From assembly GCA_942159475.1 (NCBI GenBank), contig OW804096.1, positions 104,320,194-104,384,193 of the forward strand: DNA of 64,000 nt, read 5' to 3'. The notes below the pieces were generated by a model that was given only the letters and a program-made list of their open reading frames with translations, had not been told where the DNA came from and searched no databases. Below are positions 19,211 to 29,497 of the stretch, piece after piece. The position numbers and the translations under genes are program-made. Numbering within the stretch: the first letter of the stretch is position 1; each line of letters starts with the position of its first letter. The DNA is from Sthenelais limicola. Lineage: Eukaryota; Annelida; Polychaeta; Phyllodocida; Sigalionidae.

Positions 19211-19420
19211 ACTGCCCATACATATGTGAACAAAACCAGAGGTAACTTGAGTCGGTCATGCCTAGTGTGTGGAAAGGTGTGCCCATCACCGTCCAAGCTT
19301 GAAGTTCATTTCAGAGTTCACACTGGCGAGAGGCCATACCCTTGTCTACAATGCAGCAAGTCGTTCACTCAGAAAAACGACTTGAAGAGGCATTGCAAAG
19401 CCATTCACAAAGAAGTATGA
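19211..19420 (+). CDS. ZF-23: alternative last exon, two C2H2 fingers
   Basis: The acceptor is CTTTCTTTATTTCATTCCAG|ACT. The 69-residue end has finger 1 at 17-37 (helix SPSKLEV) and finger 2 at 45-66 (helix QKNDLKR). It is the only intact exon opening with Thr. An in-frame GTG at codon 6 is not a start. Confidence 0.87.
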   Translation, partial: TAHTYVNKTRGNLSRSCLVCGKVCPSPSKLEVHFRVHTGERPYPCLQCSKSFTQKNDLKRHCKAIHKEV

Positions 19421-20136
19421 AGAAGTTGTTCTTGGAGGGTCTCACACTTCTTAAACCAAATTCGAACTGTTGGCACGTTCTTTTGACAAAATGTATAGAC
19501 AGACTGAAGAAGTGAGTGGGTCAGTCAGTTGAGATAAGAACGGGACTGGGGAGGATCGAAAAGGAATTTTCTTCATTAAAATTTATTTGAACCGTTCTTC
19601 GTAAGCATTGGGAGCCACCGCGATTATCTAGAAAAAGAGATCAAGTTATAAAACTACTTCGTCGAAACATATCTTAGCATGCTTTATGTGAGAAATCGTC
19701 CACAGCATCTACTTCACACCACCTCTCGTCTGGATATACCCGATCTTAAAATGTGCATGTGTATGTGTTTTTTCCTCCATTTTTATTCGTGTCAATGACT
19801 GAATTGGGCCACAAACGAGGCAGAAGTCCGTCCAACTGATCACAGATCTAATTAAGTAATTGATTGAAGGACGTCTTATTCCATTCCACAATCTAATATT
19901 TTGGTCTTTAACATCCGCTATAGGAAAAGCGGTGAATCTGGACATAATGAATGGAATGATTGAACCCTAACCATACACAGTCTGCAATATGTTTGCTACA
20001 ATGCTGGAAAGTATTACACTTTCACCCAGTGAGAAGAGCTAGTTTGTGGAAGTGTCGTCGATTAGGATATTAGAATGTGATAGATCTTACCGAAACGAAG
20101 GAACGCACTGACAAGATGTTAATCTCTGTGTTGCAG
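19421..20136 (+). other. Non-coding interval after ZF-23
   Basis: ATTAAA at 19575 is a possible poly(A) signal for ZF-23. No finger motif seen. Confidence 0.5.
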
Positions 20137-20427
20137 GTGACGTTACAAGGTATTCGCTTTGGAGCACATTGGAAAGGGAAGGATCATAGTTTAGGGTCTG
20201 GAAAAACTACTAAATATCAGTGCACAGTGTGTGGAAGGTTTCTCAAAGATAGATTTGCTTTTGAAGTTCACCAAAGGAGCCATACTGGTGAAAAGCCATT
20301 CTCCTGTTCCGTTTGCGGGAATCGCTTCCTCACCAAGGGTAATGCTACCAGGCACTTGAAAATACATGTTAGCGCTCCTGGTAAATCTCCACCTCAGATC
20401 ATTGGTATTGAGAAATCAGACGGATAA
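20137..20427 (+). CDS. ZF-24: alternative last exon, two C2H2 fingers
   Basis: The acceptor is TTAATCTCTGTGTTGCAG|GTG. The 96-residue end has finger 1 at 29-49 (CGRFLK, helix DRFAFEV) and finger 2 at 57-77 (helix TKGNATR, His-x3-His rather than x4). The spacer is Gly/Lys-rich and the 19-residue tail contains SPPQII. AATAAA follows after 196 bp. It closes the dense left half of the array. Confidence 0.88.
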   Translation: MTLQGIRFGAHWKGKDHSLGSGKTTKYQCTVCGRFLKDRFAFEVHQRSHTGEKPFSCSVCGNRFLTKGNATRHLKIHVSAPGKSPPQIIGIEKSDG

Positions 20428-20622
20428 ATTAGTTTTGACTTATTATGACTTTGACATGTGTATACTGTTCTGAAGGCACGCTGTTTGAACTGGACATTTT
20501 ATTTTAATAACTTTAATTAGTAGGACATTTCTGGTGATTCTTGGGGAATGTCAGTTAACCATTCATGTATGATGTGTCCCTTGAGATGTTTTTGTACTAT
20601 TCTCCATGGATGTGGAGTACTT

Positions 20623-20628
20623 AATAAA
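20623..20628 (+). other. Candidate poly(A) signal for ZF-24
   Basis: AATAAA 196 bp after the stop, followed by TGCTTGGTTTTCAGTTATTTTC, a GT/T-rich downstream stretch. Confidence 0.55.
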
Positions 20629-20872
20629 AGGAAAACATATGCATTGCTTGGTTTTCAGTTATTTTCGTAATTGGTTTATTCACTATTTCTAAATTCATAA
20701 AACACCTGAAGTTTCTCAGCACATTACTTGAATCTAGATACAAATGATGATCATTAAGTGTAAGGGTAATTGATCTCGCGCTCAACCCCCATTGTGTCTA
20801 CGCCCCAAATACCGGAAGTAGATTATGACGAACCTCTTGGGATATTACATTTGGGAGTCCCGCACTGGGTAC

Positions 20873-21116
20873 AGTTTATTAAGTCAATCCTGCCTTGCGG
20901 CTATGCTTTTTCATATTTTCCTCCATGCAAGCATCTCTATGTTCTCTATATTTGACTATTTTACGGTACCGTCTCTCAAGACAACCTATTAATTAGTTTA
21001 TTAAGTCAATCCTGCCTTGCGGCTATGCTTTTTCATATTTTCCTCCATGCAGGCATCTCTATGTTCTCTATATTTGACTATTTTACGGTACCGTCTCTCA
21101 AGACAACCTATTAATT
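20873..21116. repeat. 122-bp direct tandem duplication
   Basis: Two adjacent copies (20873-20994 and 20995-21116) beginning AGTTTATTAAGTCAATCC. I find one difference (CAAGCATC against CAGGCATC), so the duplication is recent. Confidence 0.9.
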
Positions 21117-21513
21117 AACATATAGCCACTCAGCGCGCCAGAAACCAGAAAAGAACTCCGCGTAGGGTTTCTTACAAGCGGAGCATTATATTGATACGTC
21201 AATATACAGTATAGTAGCTAACGCCAAATTCAGGACCTGGATCGGGCTTTTGATAAGCAAGGGTTATCAACATGACTGAGTGGACCGACCAGCCTAACCA
21301 CAACATTGTGTGGCATCAGTGAGGCCTCTGACGACACACATCAAAATAGCAAAAACCCCATGTACAGTTTAGCTTCTAGAGCCCTATTCTCTGAAACCTG
21401 AGCAATTTGTGGTGAAGTAAAATTTAATTTGTATGCATTGGGTCGTTCAGAGGGTCGGGGAGAATGGAGATCGGTATTACTGCTTTGGGGATGAAGCCAG
21501 GACTGTATACCAG

Positions 21514-23440
21514 GTATATGGCCAATTCCACCAATTTGACAACATTTGGCCCCCAACCGTGGAAAGTGATAAAATGGGCTTAAATCAAATTAATTGCCAT
21601 TAATTTGATTTCTTTTTTTGATTGGATGGTTCTACCAACCTGTGGAACCACATTTTTGGCATTTTTAGCCCAATTTTTTTTTTTATTATTTCCAAATACC
21701 ATTTTGGGGGCAAAAATCGTTTTTTTAACTGTCATTAGTTTGTGGAATTGCTAAATTTCTAATTAATCTTCATTTGAACATTTTTTTACATGTTGTGATA
21801 GTAGGTTTCATGAACATGATCTGTGTAAAAAAAATTGCCAAAAAATTATTTTTGGGCAAAAAACCATCAAAATCAAACACAAAAAATTGTGGGTACCCCT
21901 GGTGAAGATTAACGACATCCCATTTCAATAAGGTGGAATTTAGAAAAAAAAAAAAAAATGAAAATTATCCAATAATCACAAATAATGATAAAACTCACTG
22001 GATTTGATATGTAATGGACATTAACTGTATTGGTTAAAGTTTTTCTTGGACCTGAGCAGACAAAATGCATGGTGCTAGCCACACTGGGAACCAGTGGTGA
22101 TGAAGATTAACAACATATGAAGATTAACGATTTTATGGTCATATGAGGTAGCATTTTAATAATGAACTTTAAATTTGATATTTATCATGAAATATGAGTA
22201 ATATCAGTCTCTAAATATCAATACTTAGAATTTCCGACTAGGTTTTACATGCTTATTACAGGAAAATAGGATTTTGAAGACTAACGACATATGTGAAGAT
22301 TAACAACATCTAGGGGATCAGAAATGAACGAAATTTAATGCATGAACAAATCCACCATTTGGTCATCATTTGACTCTAAAATCTCTAACATTTTTGACTC
22401 TAAGTACTTTAACAACTCGCATACATCCTTCATGAGCAAACAAGACGGGTAATTATATTTATAGTCAATTTAACAAGAAAACAAAGTGGGATAGATATTA
22501 TATATTTGTATGAATATTCCAAACAAAACGGTTATATTATGTGTATATAGGCAGGGTCAATAACCCTTGCCGCTGCCATTATCATTACCATTACTGGAAT
22601 GGTTATTTGGCTATAACTTTCCTTCTAATGGAGATATTTTCACAAACTAAAAATTGCTGTCACCCTTTTGTCGAGGTCTATCAAGTACAAAATAGTTTAA
22701 AACATTATGTGCCTATTTGTTTTATTCATTTTTAATTAAATCCTCATTTATGTACAAATATGTACCATTATTCGACTTGCTATTTTTCATATGTTTTTCA
22801 TATTTGGGATCTGTTTTTGGACCCCCCTGTACAAGATTTAATAATAATCAGAATGGTTCCAAACTTGGCAGTTTAATGCACATATATATAAATATATGTA
22901 GTGAATTGTGGTTCTTGCTAATTAGTACTGCACTAAATAACGAACATATCACTAACTCAGGTTCTTGGTCCGTGCCAGCAACTCTCCTTTATTACCACAC
23001 ACCAAACAAAGGTCAAGAGGCCAGACTGCAGGAGGCAGTCTGAAGCTTGTCTACCTCTCAATGAAGAGGGCCAGTAGGGGAAACATACACAATACACATA
23101 GGGGTGTCACAAGTATAACATACAGGTTAACACAGAGTACATACATAACATGACTATACAATACAGTAGTAATCACTAATATAAGCTGCAGTGCATAAGA
23201 AGGACATCTGGTGGTCCATATAGGAGTGAGTATACATAGAGCACTGTACTGCAAACCCCTGGTGGAATCGACTGTAACTCATACTCAATGTAGCAGTAAA
23301 GAGTACCTGTGATACCCACAGTACTACATAAGGTTGATAGAAAATAACAAATCAACTGATTAATGTAAAAATTATTTTTGGGTACTAAGGGGGGTGCTTG
23401 GGGCCCAAATGTTGTCAAATTGGTGGAAATGGCCATATAC
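21514..23440. mobile_element. Possible element bounded by a 44-bp inverted repeat
   Basis: The 21514-21557 segment (starting GTATATGGCCAATTCC) recurs in reverse complement at 23396-23440 with few mismatches. Between them lies 1.8 kb of AT-rich DNA without a transposase frame. No target-site duplication was identified, so the true ends are uncertain. Confidence 0.4.
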
Positions 23441-23824
23441 AAACATGAAGGAACACACATTAAAATCGTCACACAACCTTACTTTAACTAAGTCTATGAC
23501 AATGCAACTGATCATTAGCAGTTGTCTGTTAGCTGAGCGGCGAGCTTTATGTAACTAACTGCGTTTCATTACATTTTTAAAAAATCTTTATTGGCTGTCA
23601 TATTGAATCACAATTACAAAAAGGCATAATATAACTAAAGGCTTGGATTTTTGTTCATACGTTGCCAAAACATAAAAGAGGGAAGTGAGAGTAGTTGCTA
23701 AAAAAGCTGTTAGATGATTTCCACTAGCAAAACATTTTAGTATAAGATAGTGTGAGTAGGTTATGGCATATTATAATGATTACCAGAGCCCTTAGAAATG
23801 ATTGCATCTTTGACTTGGTTCCAG

Positions 23825-24070
23825 GTAGAACTGTTATGGAATAAACCAGGATTGGCAAGAGAAACTATTGTGCACACAGATTCAACTTGCCCTGTGTGTG
23901 GGAGATCTGGCTTGAAAGACCTAAGAAGACACATGCTTACACATACAGGCGAACGTCCTTACCAATGCTCTCTTTGTGGACAGAGCTTCAATCAGAGTGG
24001 GAATTTACTCAGACACAGACGCCGTGTCCATAACTTATATATAGATAATGGTGCCAACTATTGTTCTTAA
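23825..24070 (+). CDS. ZF-25: alternative last exon, shortened finger 1
   Basis: The acceptor is TTTGACTTGGTTCCAG|GTA. The 81-residue end has finger 1 at 22-40 and finger 2 at 48-69 (helix QSGNLLR). Finger 1 ([15 protein letters not shown]) has only 10 residues between the second Cys and first His instead of 12, a spacing shared with ZF-26 and ZF-27. AATAAA lies 15 bp after the stop. Confidence 0.87.
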   Translation, partial: VELLWNKPGLARETIVHTDSTCPVCGRSGLKDLRRHMLTHTGERPYQCSLCGQSFNQSGNLLRHRRRVHNLYIDNGANYCS

Positions 24071-24084
24071 ACAATGTCCAAGTG

Positions 24085-24090
24085 AATAAA
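24085..24090 (+). other. Candidate poly(A) signal for ZF-25
   Basis: AATAAA 15 bp after the stop, giving a very short 3' UTR if used. Confidence 0.4.
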
Positions 24091-24256
24091 ATATCTTGCA
24101 GGTGAATGTTCGTGTCAGTCAATACTCGTAATAGATTTAATAGTGCTGAGGTAGACGGTGAGAATACAAAATAGTTGCCAGTTAACACTCATGACTCATC
24201 ATAATTATTTGGCTATTGAGATGATGAAATTGAAGCAATCTTTGACTTGGTTCCAG

Positions 24257-24487
24257 GGGGAATCTTTGCGGAATAATTCAGCTTGGAACGAAGAAGTTGG
24301 CAGGTCTATGGGTTCTACCTGTCCTGTGTGTGGTGCCACTGGCATTCAAAGAATGAGAAGACACATGCTTACGCACACAGGGGAACGTCCTTACATATGC
24401 CTTGACTGTGGCCAGACTTTCAATCAGAGTGGAAATTTACTTCGACATCGTCGTCGTGTTCATCACAAACAACATGATACTGACTAA
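24257..24487 (+). CDS. ZF-26: alternative last exon, shortened finger 1
   Basis: The acceptor TTTGACTTGGTTCCAG|GGG has the same intron end as ZF-25 and ZF-27. The 76-residue end has finger 1 at 22-40 (ten-residue loop [10 protein letters not shown]) and finger 2 at 48-69 (helix QSGNLLR, the same as ZF-25). The first codon is Gly where its two siblings have Val. Confidence 0.87.
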   Translation, partial: GESLRNNSAWNEEVGRSMGSTCPVCGATGIQRMRRHMLTHTGERPYICLDCGQTFNQSGNLLRHRRRVHHKQHDTD

Positions 24488-24690
24488 TAATAATTCTTTA
24501 TTTGTTGTTTTAATATGACAAAAACAAAGTGTTAACAAGACCCAGCCTGATCACAGGTCTTCCAGTTCAAGCCTGAGTCAATTGACAAGACTATTGCAAA
24601 ATCTTCAGTGACATGCATCATGTTAACTATTAACTATGCTCTTTTGGCTATAGAGGTAATAAAATCATGAAATTTTTGACTTGGTTCCAG

Positions 24691-24909
24691 GTAGAACCTT
24701 GGAGGAATAGTGCAGCCTGGAACAAAGAAGTTGGCGGGTCTATGGATGCTACCTGTCCTGTGTGTGGTACCTGTGGCTTGAAAAACATGAGAAGGCACAT
24801 GCGTACACACACAGGAGAACGTCCTTACATATGCCTTGACTGTGGACAAAGTTTCAATCAAAGTGGACATTTACTCAGGCATAAACGCCAGAAACATGCA
24901 AGGATGTAG
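24691..24909 (+). CDS. ZF-27: alternative last exon, shortened finger 1
   Basis: The acceptor is TTTGACTTGGTTCCAG|GTA. The 72-residue end has finger 1 at 22-40 (loop [10 protein letters not shown]) and finger 2 at 48-69 (helix QSGHLLR). The spacer [10 protein letters not shown] matches [10 protein letters not shown] of ZF-26. The His at +3 of finger 2, against Asn in the siblings, would shift preference from A towards G under the usual code. Confidence 0.88.
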   Translation, partial: VEPWRNSAAWNKEVGGSMDATCPVCGTCGLKNMRRHMRTHTGERPYICLDCGQSFNQSGHLLRHKRQKHARM

Positions 24910-25251
24910 AGTTCATCTGATCAGATATACTCATATGTGTTTGCTGTTATCATGAGAGCCTTGTAATTGCGACGTCAGTTTCATTAGTTTTGTATTTTGT
25001 TGGGATGGAGCTAATATCCTAGATCTCCAATTAGTTATGGCAATGAGTGCGTAATCTATATTCGTTGGTTATGGCGAATATTCGAGAAGAAATTTGATTA
25101 ACCTTGAAAGGGTCATTTCTTGTATTCACCCATGGCTTTTTGGTGTATTTATCTTACTTTTTTGTGGAAGCTATCACTTCACTTAACATCTTCATAGTCC
25201 CACCTGTGTGGAGAAAGACCAACTATACTAACCATATAAATTGGTTTACAG

Positions 25252-25491
25252 GTTTCATCCTGGATACAGCAATTTGTTGAGGGGCCGCATGCAGAGGAGA
25301 AAAGGAACCACATGTGTAATGTGTGTGGGAAAACCTCCAAGCACAAATCCGAGCACGTTAGGCATTGTAGAACCCACACAGGAGAACGTCCACATGTATG
25401 TCCTAATTGTGGTCAGACCTTCACTCAAGGGGGACACTTGTGGAGACATAGACGTCTAAAACATGGTTATACTGGAGGAGTAATATTATAA
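25252..25491 (+). CDS. ZF-28: alternative last exon, two C2H2 fingers
   Basis: The acceptor is ATAAATTGGTTTACAG|GTT. The 79-residue end has finger 1 at 22-42 (CGKTSK, helix HKSEHVR) and finger 2 at 50-71 (helix QGGHLWR). Finger 1 has the normal 12-residue loop, unlike the three exons before it, but finger 2 (CGQTF) and the RHRRxxH end are of the same family. AATAAA starts 16 bp after the stop. Confidence 0.87.
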   Translation, partial: VSSWIQQFVEGPHAEEKRNHMCNVCGKTSKHKSEHVRHCRTHTGERPHVCPNCGQTFTQGGHLWRHRRLKHGYTGGVIL

Positions 25492-25506
25492 TCCTTGGGA
25501 GACTTA

Positions 25507-25512
25507 AATAAA
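25507..25512 (+). other. Candidate poly(A) signal for ZF-28
   Basis: AATAAA 16 bp after the stop, similar in placement to that of ZF-25. Confidence 0.4.
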
Positions 25513-25910
25513 ATTGTACTAGTGCCACCAAAAAGAAATCGGATTTACTACCATTTGACCTGTTTTCGCATGGACTACACTAGACATATGGGGCATGAAA
25601 TAAAAGATGAATAGTTTTGTGATTTTTCGATTCCAAGTTGCCCGTCTCAGTGAATGTTATCTTCCCTGGGGGTTAACTCCACAGCTTAGATATTAGGTTT
25701 TCTACATACTGTAATTCGTTTTTAAAGTTTCTGAAATATATTCAAGACACATGAGGAAAAAGTAAATGGTTGAAAAACTACCAACTGATTGAAGACTTGA
25801 TCGATCGTTTTTATCCCTGGTTAATTATTGAAGAGGAAAAATCATTCATTCCATTTTCTTGTGTTGTTTTCTTGAAATTTATTAAAAGAAAGTTGATAAC
25901 ATCTGGATTA

Positions 25911-26091
25911 TGTTCTTTTTAAATCTAAACTTGCATTCTACTACTGAGTAAAACACCAAACATTCTTCATCTATTAATACGTAATAGTTTAGCACATCGT
26001 AATTAATGGGGCTACGGGATTAGATTATGGTATAAACAAATTGCTGTTTAGTCTGAAATTAATTTCCCAGGATTTGCTCGTGAACTCTTAA
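25911..26091 (+). pseudogene. Relic of a ZF-29-like exon: intron end and acceptor only
   Basis: The 160 bp before 26070 match the intron just upstream of ZF-29 (27925-28098), including TAGTTTAGCACATC and the CCCAG|GAT acceptor. After it the frame reads DLLVNS then a stop, against DFFVEG in ZF-29, and no finger follows. The dispersed repeat begins about 50 bp further on, so its insertion or an associated deletion probably removed the exon body. Confidence 0.6.
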
Positions 26092-26121
26092 CTTGGTTGT
26101 TTTTTGTGAATATTTGAGAAA

Positions 26122-26530
26122 AGATAATCCATATAATATACGGGAAGAGCGATTGTAGAGTTCTGTCCACCCTCTCTGGGGGACGTCGTATGTGGTTTGT
26201 GAAGGTATCTGGGGTGGAAAGGTGATTTTGAAGCCTTTTTTAAATTGGGATCTACACACTCTATTTATAGCCGGGAAAGCCCCTGTGAGATACTACGTCA
26301 TTTCCCATAAGCTACTACCTCCCTTCCATGGGGACCCGACTACATGCAGAGGAGTGGGAGAGGGTGGGGGTATTGGAGTCGGGGAGGGGAGGGAGGAGGG
26401 GAGAGTGAAGAAAAGGGAGAGGGTGGGGAAAAGAGGGGAGGGAGATGATGTATGGGAAGGGAGAGAAAGCGAGGAGGGGGAGCATGAGGAAGAGGGGGGG
26501 GGGGGGAGAGTGGGGGGGGAATCGGAGATG
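26122..26530. repeat. Dispersed repeat, copy 1, with purine-rich tail
   Basis: About 26122-26340 (GATAATCCATATAATATACG ... TACGTCATTTCCCA) is closely matched at 42799-43075. It is followed by some 180 bp of almost pure G/A (26340-26521). The minus-strand frame across it is a low-complexity Pro/Leu/Ser product and not a gene. Confidence 0.75.
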
Positions 26531-26887
26531 TCCTTTTTGTAAGAACATTAAATGATTTGTGTAGAATACCAACTTCCTTAGATTAATTGATATTTGTTAA
26601 TGAAGAATGTGGCAGAGGTTCCATTGGGGAATTCAAATCTGAGAGAGCAGTAAGTAGACCATAAGGTGCTGCCCCAGTGTATGGTAAAGGGATGTGAACT
26701 AGGAGCGAGACAGGAGGTACATAGTGACATATATACCCTGTCCCATCCAGGTGGTAGTACTCAACTAATTAAGATAAGATGCATACAGGTGGCGAGACCT
26801 CTTCCAACTGCCATGTCTGAGAGAATATAGTGTGATGGAGGCACCCCACGAAATTTGAAGTTTTAAACTCTTATATATTCCAAATAC

Positions 26888-27001
26888 TTGTATTTCATAC
26901 ATTAATGCTCCCAGGTATTGGTTAATGGCATAATGATCCAGAACATTGTTGAAATTCAAGCATATGTCAAAAGAAATCGAGCTCAGCGGCAAGTGTCACT
27001 T
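26888..27001. repeat. Dispersed repeat, copy 2 of the 15.2-kb sequence
   Basis: It resembles 15225-15341 in the same orientation, ending in TGTCACTTTAA against TATCACTTTAA. Ends and class are unclear. Confidence 0.4.
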
Positions 27002-28098
27002 TAACGTCACATGGAGACTGACGTGGAAATGGGTGACTTGTTGCATTTGAAACAAATAAACTCTTCACTTTTCAAAGAATTACTTCTTTACTATTGATAG
27101 ATTAACTAGCAAACTTAAGGTTCCATGATTTACATCTAGATATGGTCTATATTTATACGATCGATGAAGACAAAACTAATGTCCATGGGTATTAGTGATT
27201 GATACGTGATTGTTGGTTCCCATAAGTTGGGCATAAGACCCAGTTAAAAGCAGTAAAATTCTAATACAGGGCCTGTCAACCTTTTGCTGCGCTGGTCGGT
27301 CCTTGCAATGATCCATATATGCATATATACATGCATCTGTTTTTTCTATATCAAGACAAAAAGACACAGGTTTTGGAAAATAGAGAAAGAGACGAGTGGG
27401 GTGTTGTGTATGACTAAAACAGCTGCATTTGTTCATGGTCTACCGCAACAAGCAACTTGAGCAACTCGTGGGGCAAAAGGTTGACAGGACATTACCAGAA
27501 ATAGCAACAAAAGTTCCAACACATTTTCCCTTTCTTATGGGAAACAAAAATCACGTATCTGTAGCCTGCGGGAAAGAGTATAGTTAACGGGAAAAAAATT
27601 AGTGGATAACATTCATTGTATTGATATCATATCAAGTCTGGACCCAATAGAGGTAGACAGGGGGGTCTTAGTGAGTGTAAAGGGCTGGTTCCATTGGTAC
27701 GGATACGGATACGGATACGGCAAAATTCGCTCACATTAAAATATACAGCCCTTTATACTATTTCTGTCTAAGATCAAATTCACAATGTACAATCTTAGTC
27801 CGTACTCTTCGTTTTTAATTGACCAAGAATGAGTTAGTGCTGGAAGCATTTCATCTGTTGATGTAGGCCTATACTTAGGAAAGTATCTGGGATATTAGGT
27901 CATTTACATACCGTCATTAATGTCTATGGTTATTTTAAAATCTATATTTGCATTACCACTACTGAATAAAAACACCAAACATTCATCTATTGATACATAA
28001 AGTTTAGCACATCCTAATAGGGCTATGGAAAGGGATTATGGTACAACCGAATTACTGGTAACTCTGAAAGTAAATTCGCCAATTCGTTTTCTTCCCAG

Positions 28099-28332
28099 GA
28101 TTTCTTCGTTGAGGGCCTCCTCTCTGGTGGGTCTCGGAGGAAGGAAAGGAAAACAACAAATGAATGTAACGTGTGTGGCAGAACATTTAGTCGTCCAGCT
28201 GAACTTGGGCGGCACATTATGAGCCACACTGGAGAAAGGCCATTCCCTTGTCCTATATGCGGGAAATTTTTCAATCGAAAAGCCACTGTCAAAAGTCACA
28301 TGCTGCGAGTCCATGGACAAGTGTCTACATAA
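28099..28332 (+). CDS. ZF-29: alternative last exon, two C2H2 fingers
   Basis: The acceptor is AATTCGTTTTCTTCCCAG|GAT. The 77-residue end has finger 1 at 23-43 (helix RPAELGR) and finger 2 at 51-72 (helix RKATVKS). A basic RRKERK spacer precedes finger 1. It is the first of the RPA[EK]L family that dominates 28-39 kb (ZF-29 to 31, 33 to 35, 42). No Met precedes the fingers. Confidence 0.87.
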   Translation, partial: DFFVEGLLSGGSRRKERKTTNECNVCGRTFSRPAELGRHIMSHTGERPFPCPICGKFFNRKATVKSHMLRVHGQVST

Positions 28333-29269
28333 AGGCCACCAAGAACTGTCCACTTTTACACATATTCAAACAAAGAACAGATTACACAACAGACGACTAC
28401 AACCCAGCAACCCAGCAACTACATAACTAATCTGCACGTGGAAAAGCCCATCGGCCTACATATCAACAGAGAAGGTCACGACGGGTGTGATATAACAGTA
28501 CTCGTGCTTGACAACACAGCCCCTTGTCTTTATTATGGAAAGCCATTTATATACATAACTCCAATGCGCAAAAATGGACTAGGATAACTCCTGTTCAGCC
28601 TTATAAGTTCCTGTTCAGCATTACACTGCCATGCTAGTAGACCAGCGCGACCAGGTTAGGCTTCTGCCATACTGATCAGCAATGGGTCCCTTTCCTGACA
28701 TGCAGGCTAGGGGCGTCTGCAATAGGGAACATTGCTGAAGAGAAAAACGTGTTGTGGCCTGGGTGCCATCCCGGGAAGAATAAGAAATGCATCATGCTGT
28801 TCAGGCCAAACAGGAAATATGAAAATAGAAGACTAGTAACTTCCTAAATTGTAAGGGATTGGAAGAATAGGAAGAGTGTGGGTTGGGCGCAATCCTGCGG
28901 GTGAACAGAGAAATAAAATAAATAAACCAAAAAATCACACAGACGAATTGACTCATCATTCCACATTAAATTCAACCAAAGATTCTGTGATTTCAACCAG
29001 TTGTTAGTCAACTGCCCCAATCATATCATTGTTACAATTGTCAAATTTTCAATTTGTCATCTAAAGTTTTAAATTTTCAGTTATGTAGTTAATTGAAAAA
29101 TAAATCATATGGACTGCGCATCAGTTTCTAAGATTGAGCTGCAAATCGAAGAGAGGGCTTTTGTGTGTGTGTGTGTGTGTATATGTATGTATGAGGGAGT
29201 GGGTAACGATAATCCAAAATAATGGTTTCTGGTGATTCATCAAAGTAAATTCAATGTTTCTCTCCCCAG
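28333..29269 (+). other. Non-coding interval
   Basis: AATAAA at 28912, 580 bp after ZF-29, is within an AAATAAAATAAATAAA run. A GT microsatellite lies at 29162-29180. No finger relic seen. Confidence 0.5.
29162..29180. repeat. GT microsatellite
   Basis: About nine TG units followed by TATATGTATGTATG. Confidence 0.85.
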
Positions 29270-29497
29270 GGCTTCGACTATGAGCAGCCTGGTGGTCCTC
29301 TGGAGTGTGGAAGAAGGGATAAAGTGTGTAGTGTTTGTGGAAAAGTGTTTTCCCGGCCTGCTAAACTAGTACGGCATATGACTTGCCATACTGGAGAAAA
29401 GCCCTTCTCATGTGCTATTTGTGGCAAAGGTTTCACTCAGAAAAGCACCGTGAAGGGACATGTACTTCGAGTCCATGGACAAACGATTGGGCCCTAA
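29270..29497 (+). CDS. ZF-30: alternative last exon, two C2H2 fingers
   Basis: The acceptor is TTCAATGTTTCTCTCCCCAG|GGC. The 75-residue end has finger 1 at 20-40 (helix RPAKLVR) and finger 2 at 48-69 (helix QKSTVKG). Finger 1 carries an extra Cys between its two His (HMTCH). The intron end AAATTCAATGTTTCTCTCCCCAG is the same in ZF-31, so the two are recent copies. Confidence 0.88.
   Translation, partial: GFDYEQPGGPLECGRRDKVCSVCGKVFSRPAKLVRHMTCHTGEKPFSCAICGKGFTQKSTVKGHVLRVHGQTIGP

Larger units (their letters stand above)
20428..23824 (+). other. 3.4-kb gap in the array, repeat-rich
   Basis: No finger exon or relic. It holds the poly(A) candidate at 20623, a 122-bp tandem duplication (20873-21116), an inverted-repeat pair (21514-21557 and 23396-23440) and several copies of GAAGATTAACGACAT-like words between 21903 and 22310. 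The latter suggest a degenerate mobile element, but I see no transposase or reverse transcriptase frame. Confidence 0.5.
25492..28098 (+). other. 2.6-kb gap with relic exon and repeats
   Basis: It contains the poly(A) candidate at 25507, the relic acceptor region 25911-26091, copy 1 of the dispersed repeat with its purine-rich tail (26122-26530) and copy 2 of the 15.2-kb repeat (26888-27001). A GATACG triplet (TACGGATACGGATACGGATACGG) lies near 27700. No intact exon seen. Confidence 0.5.

Noticed and set aside
22960..23060. Hairpin CAGACTGCAGGAGGCAGTCTG as an LTR or ribozyme signal
   Set aside because: It is an 8-bp stem only, with no retroelement coding remnants or terminal repeats identified nearby.
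26315..26572. Minus-strand Pro/Leu/Ser-rich open frame
   Set aside because: It is the complement of a purine-rich tract belonging to a dispersed repeat.
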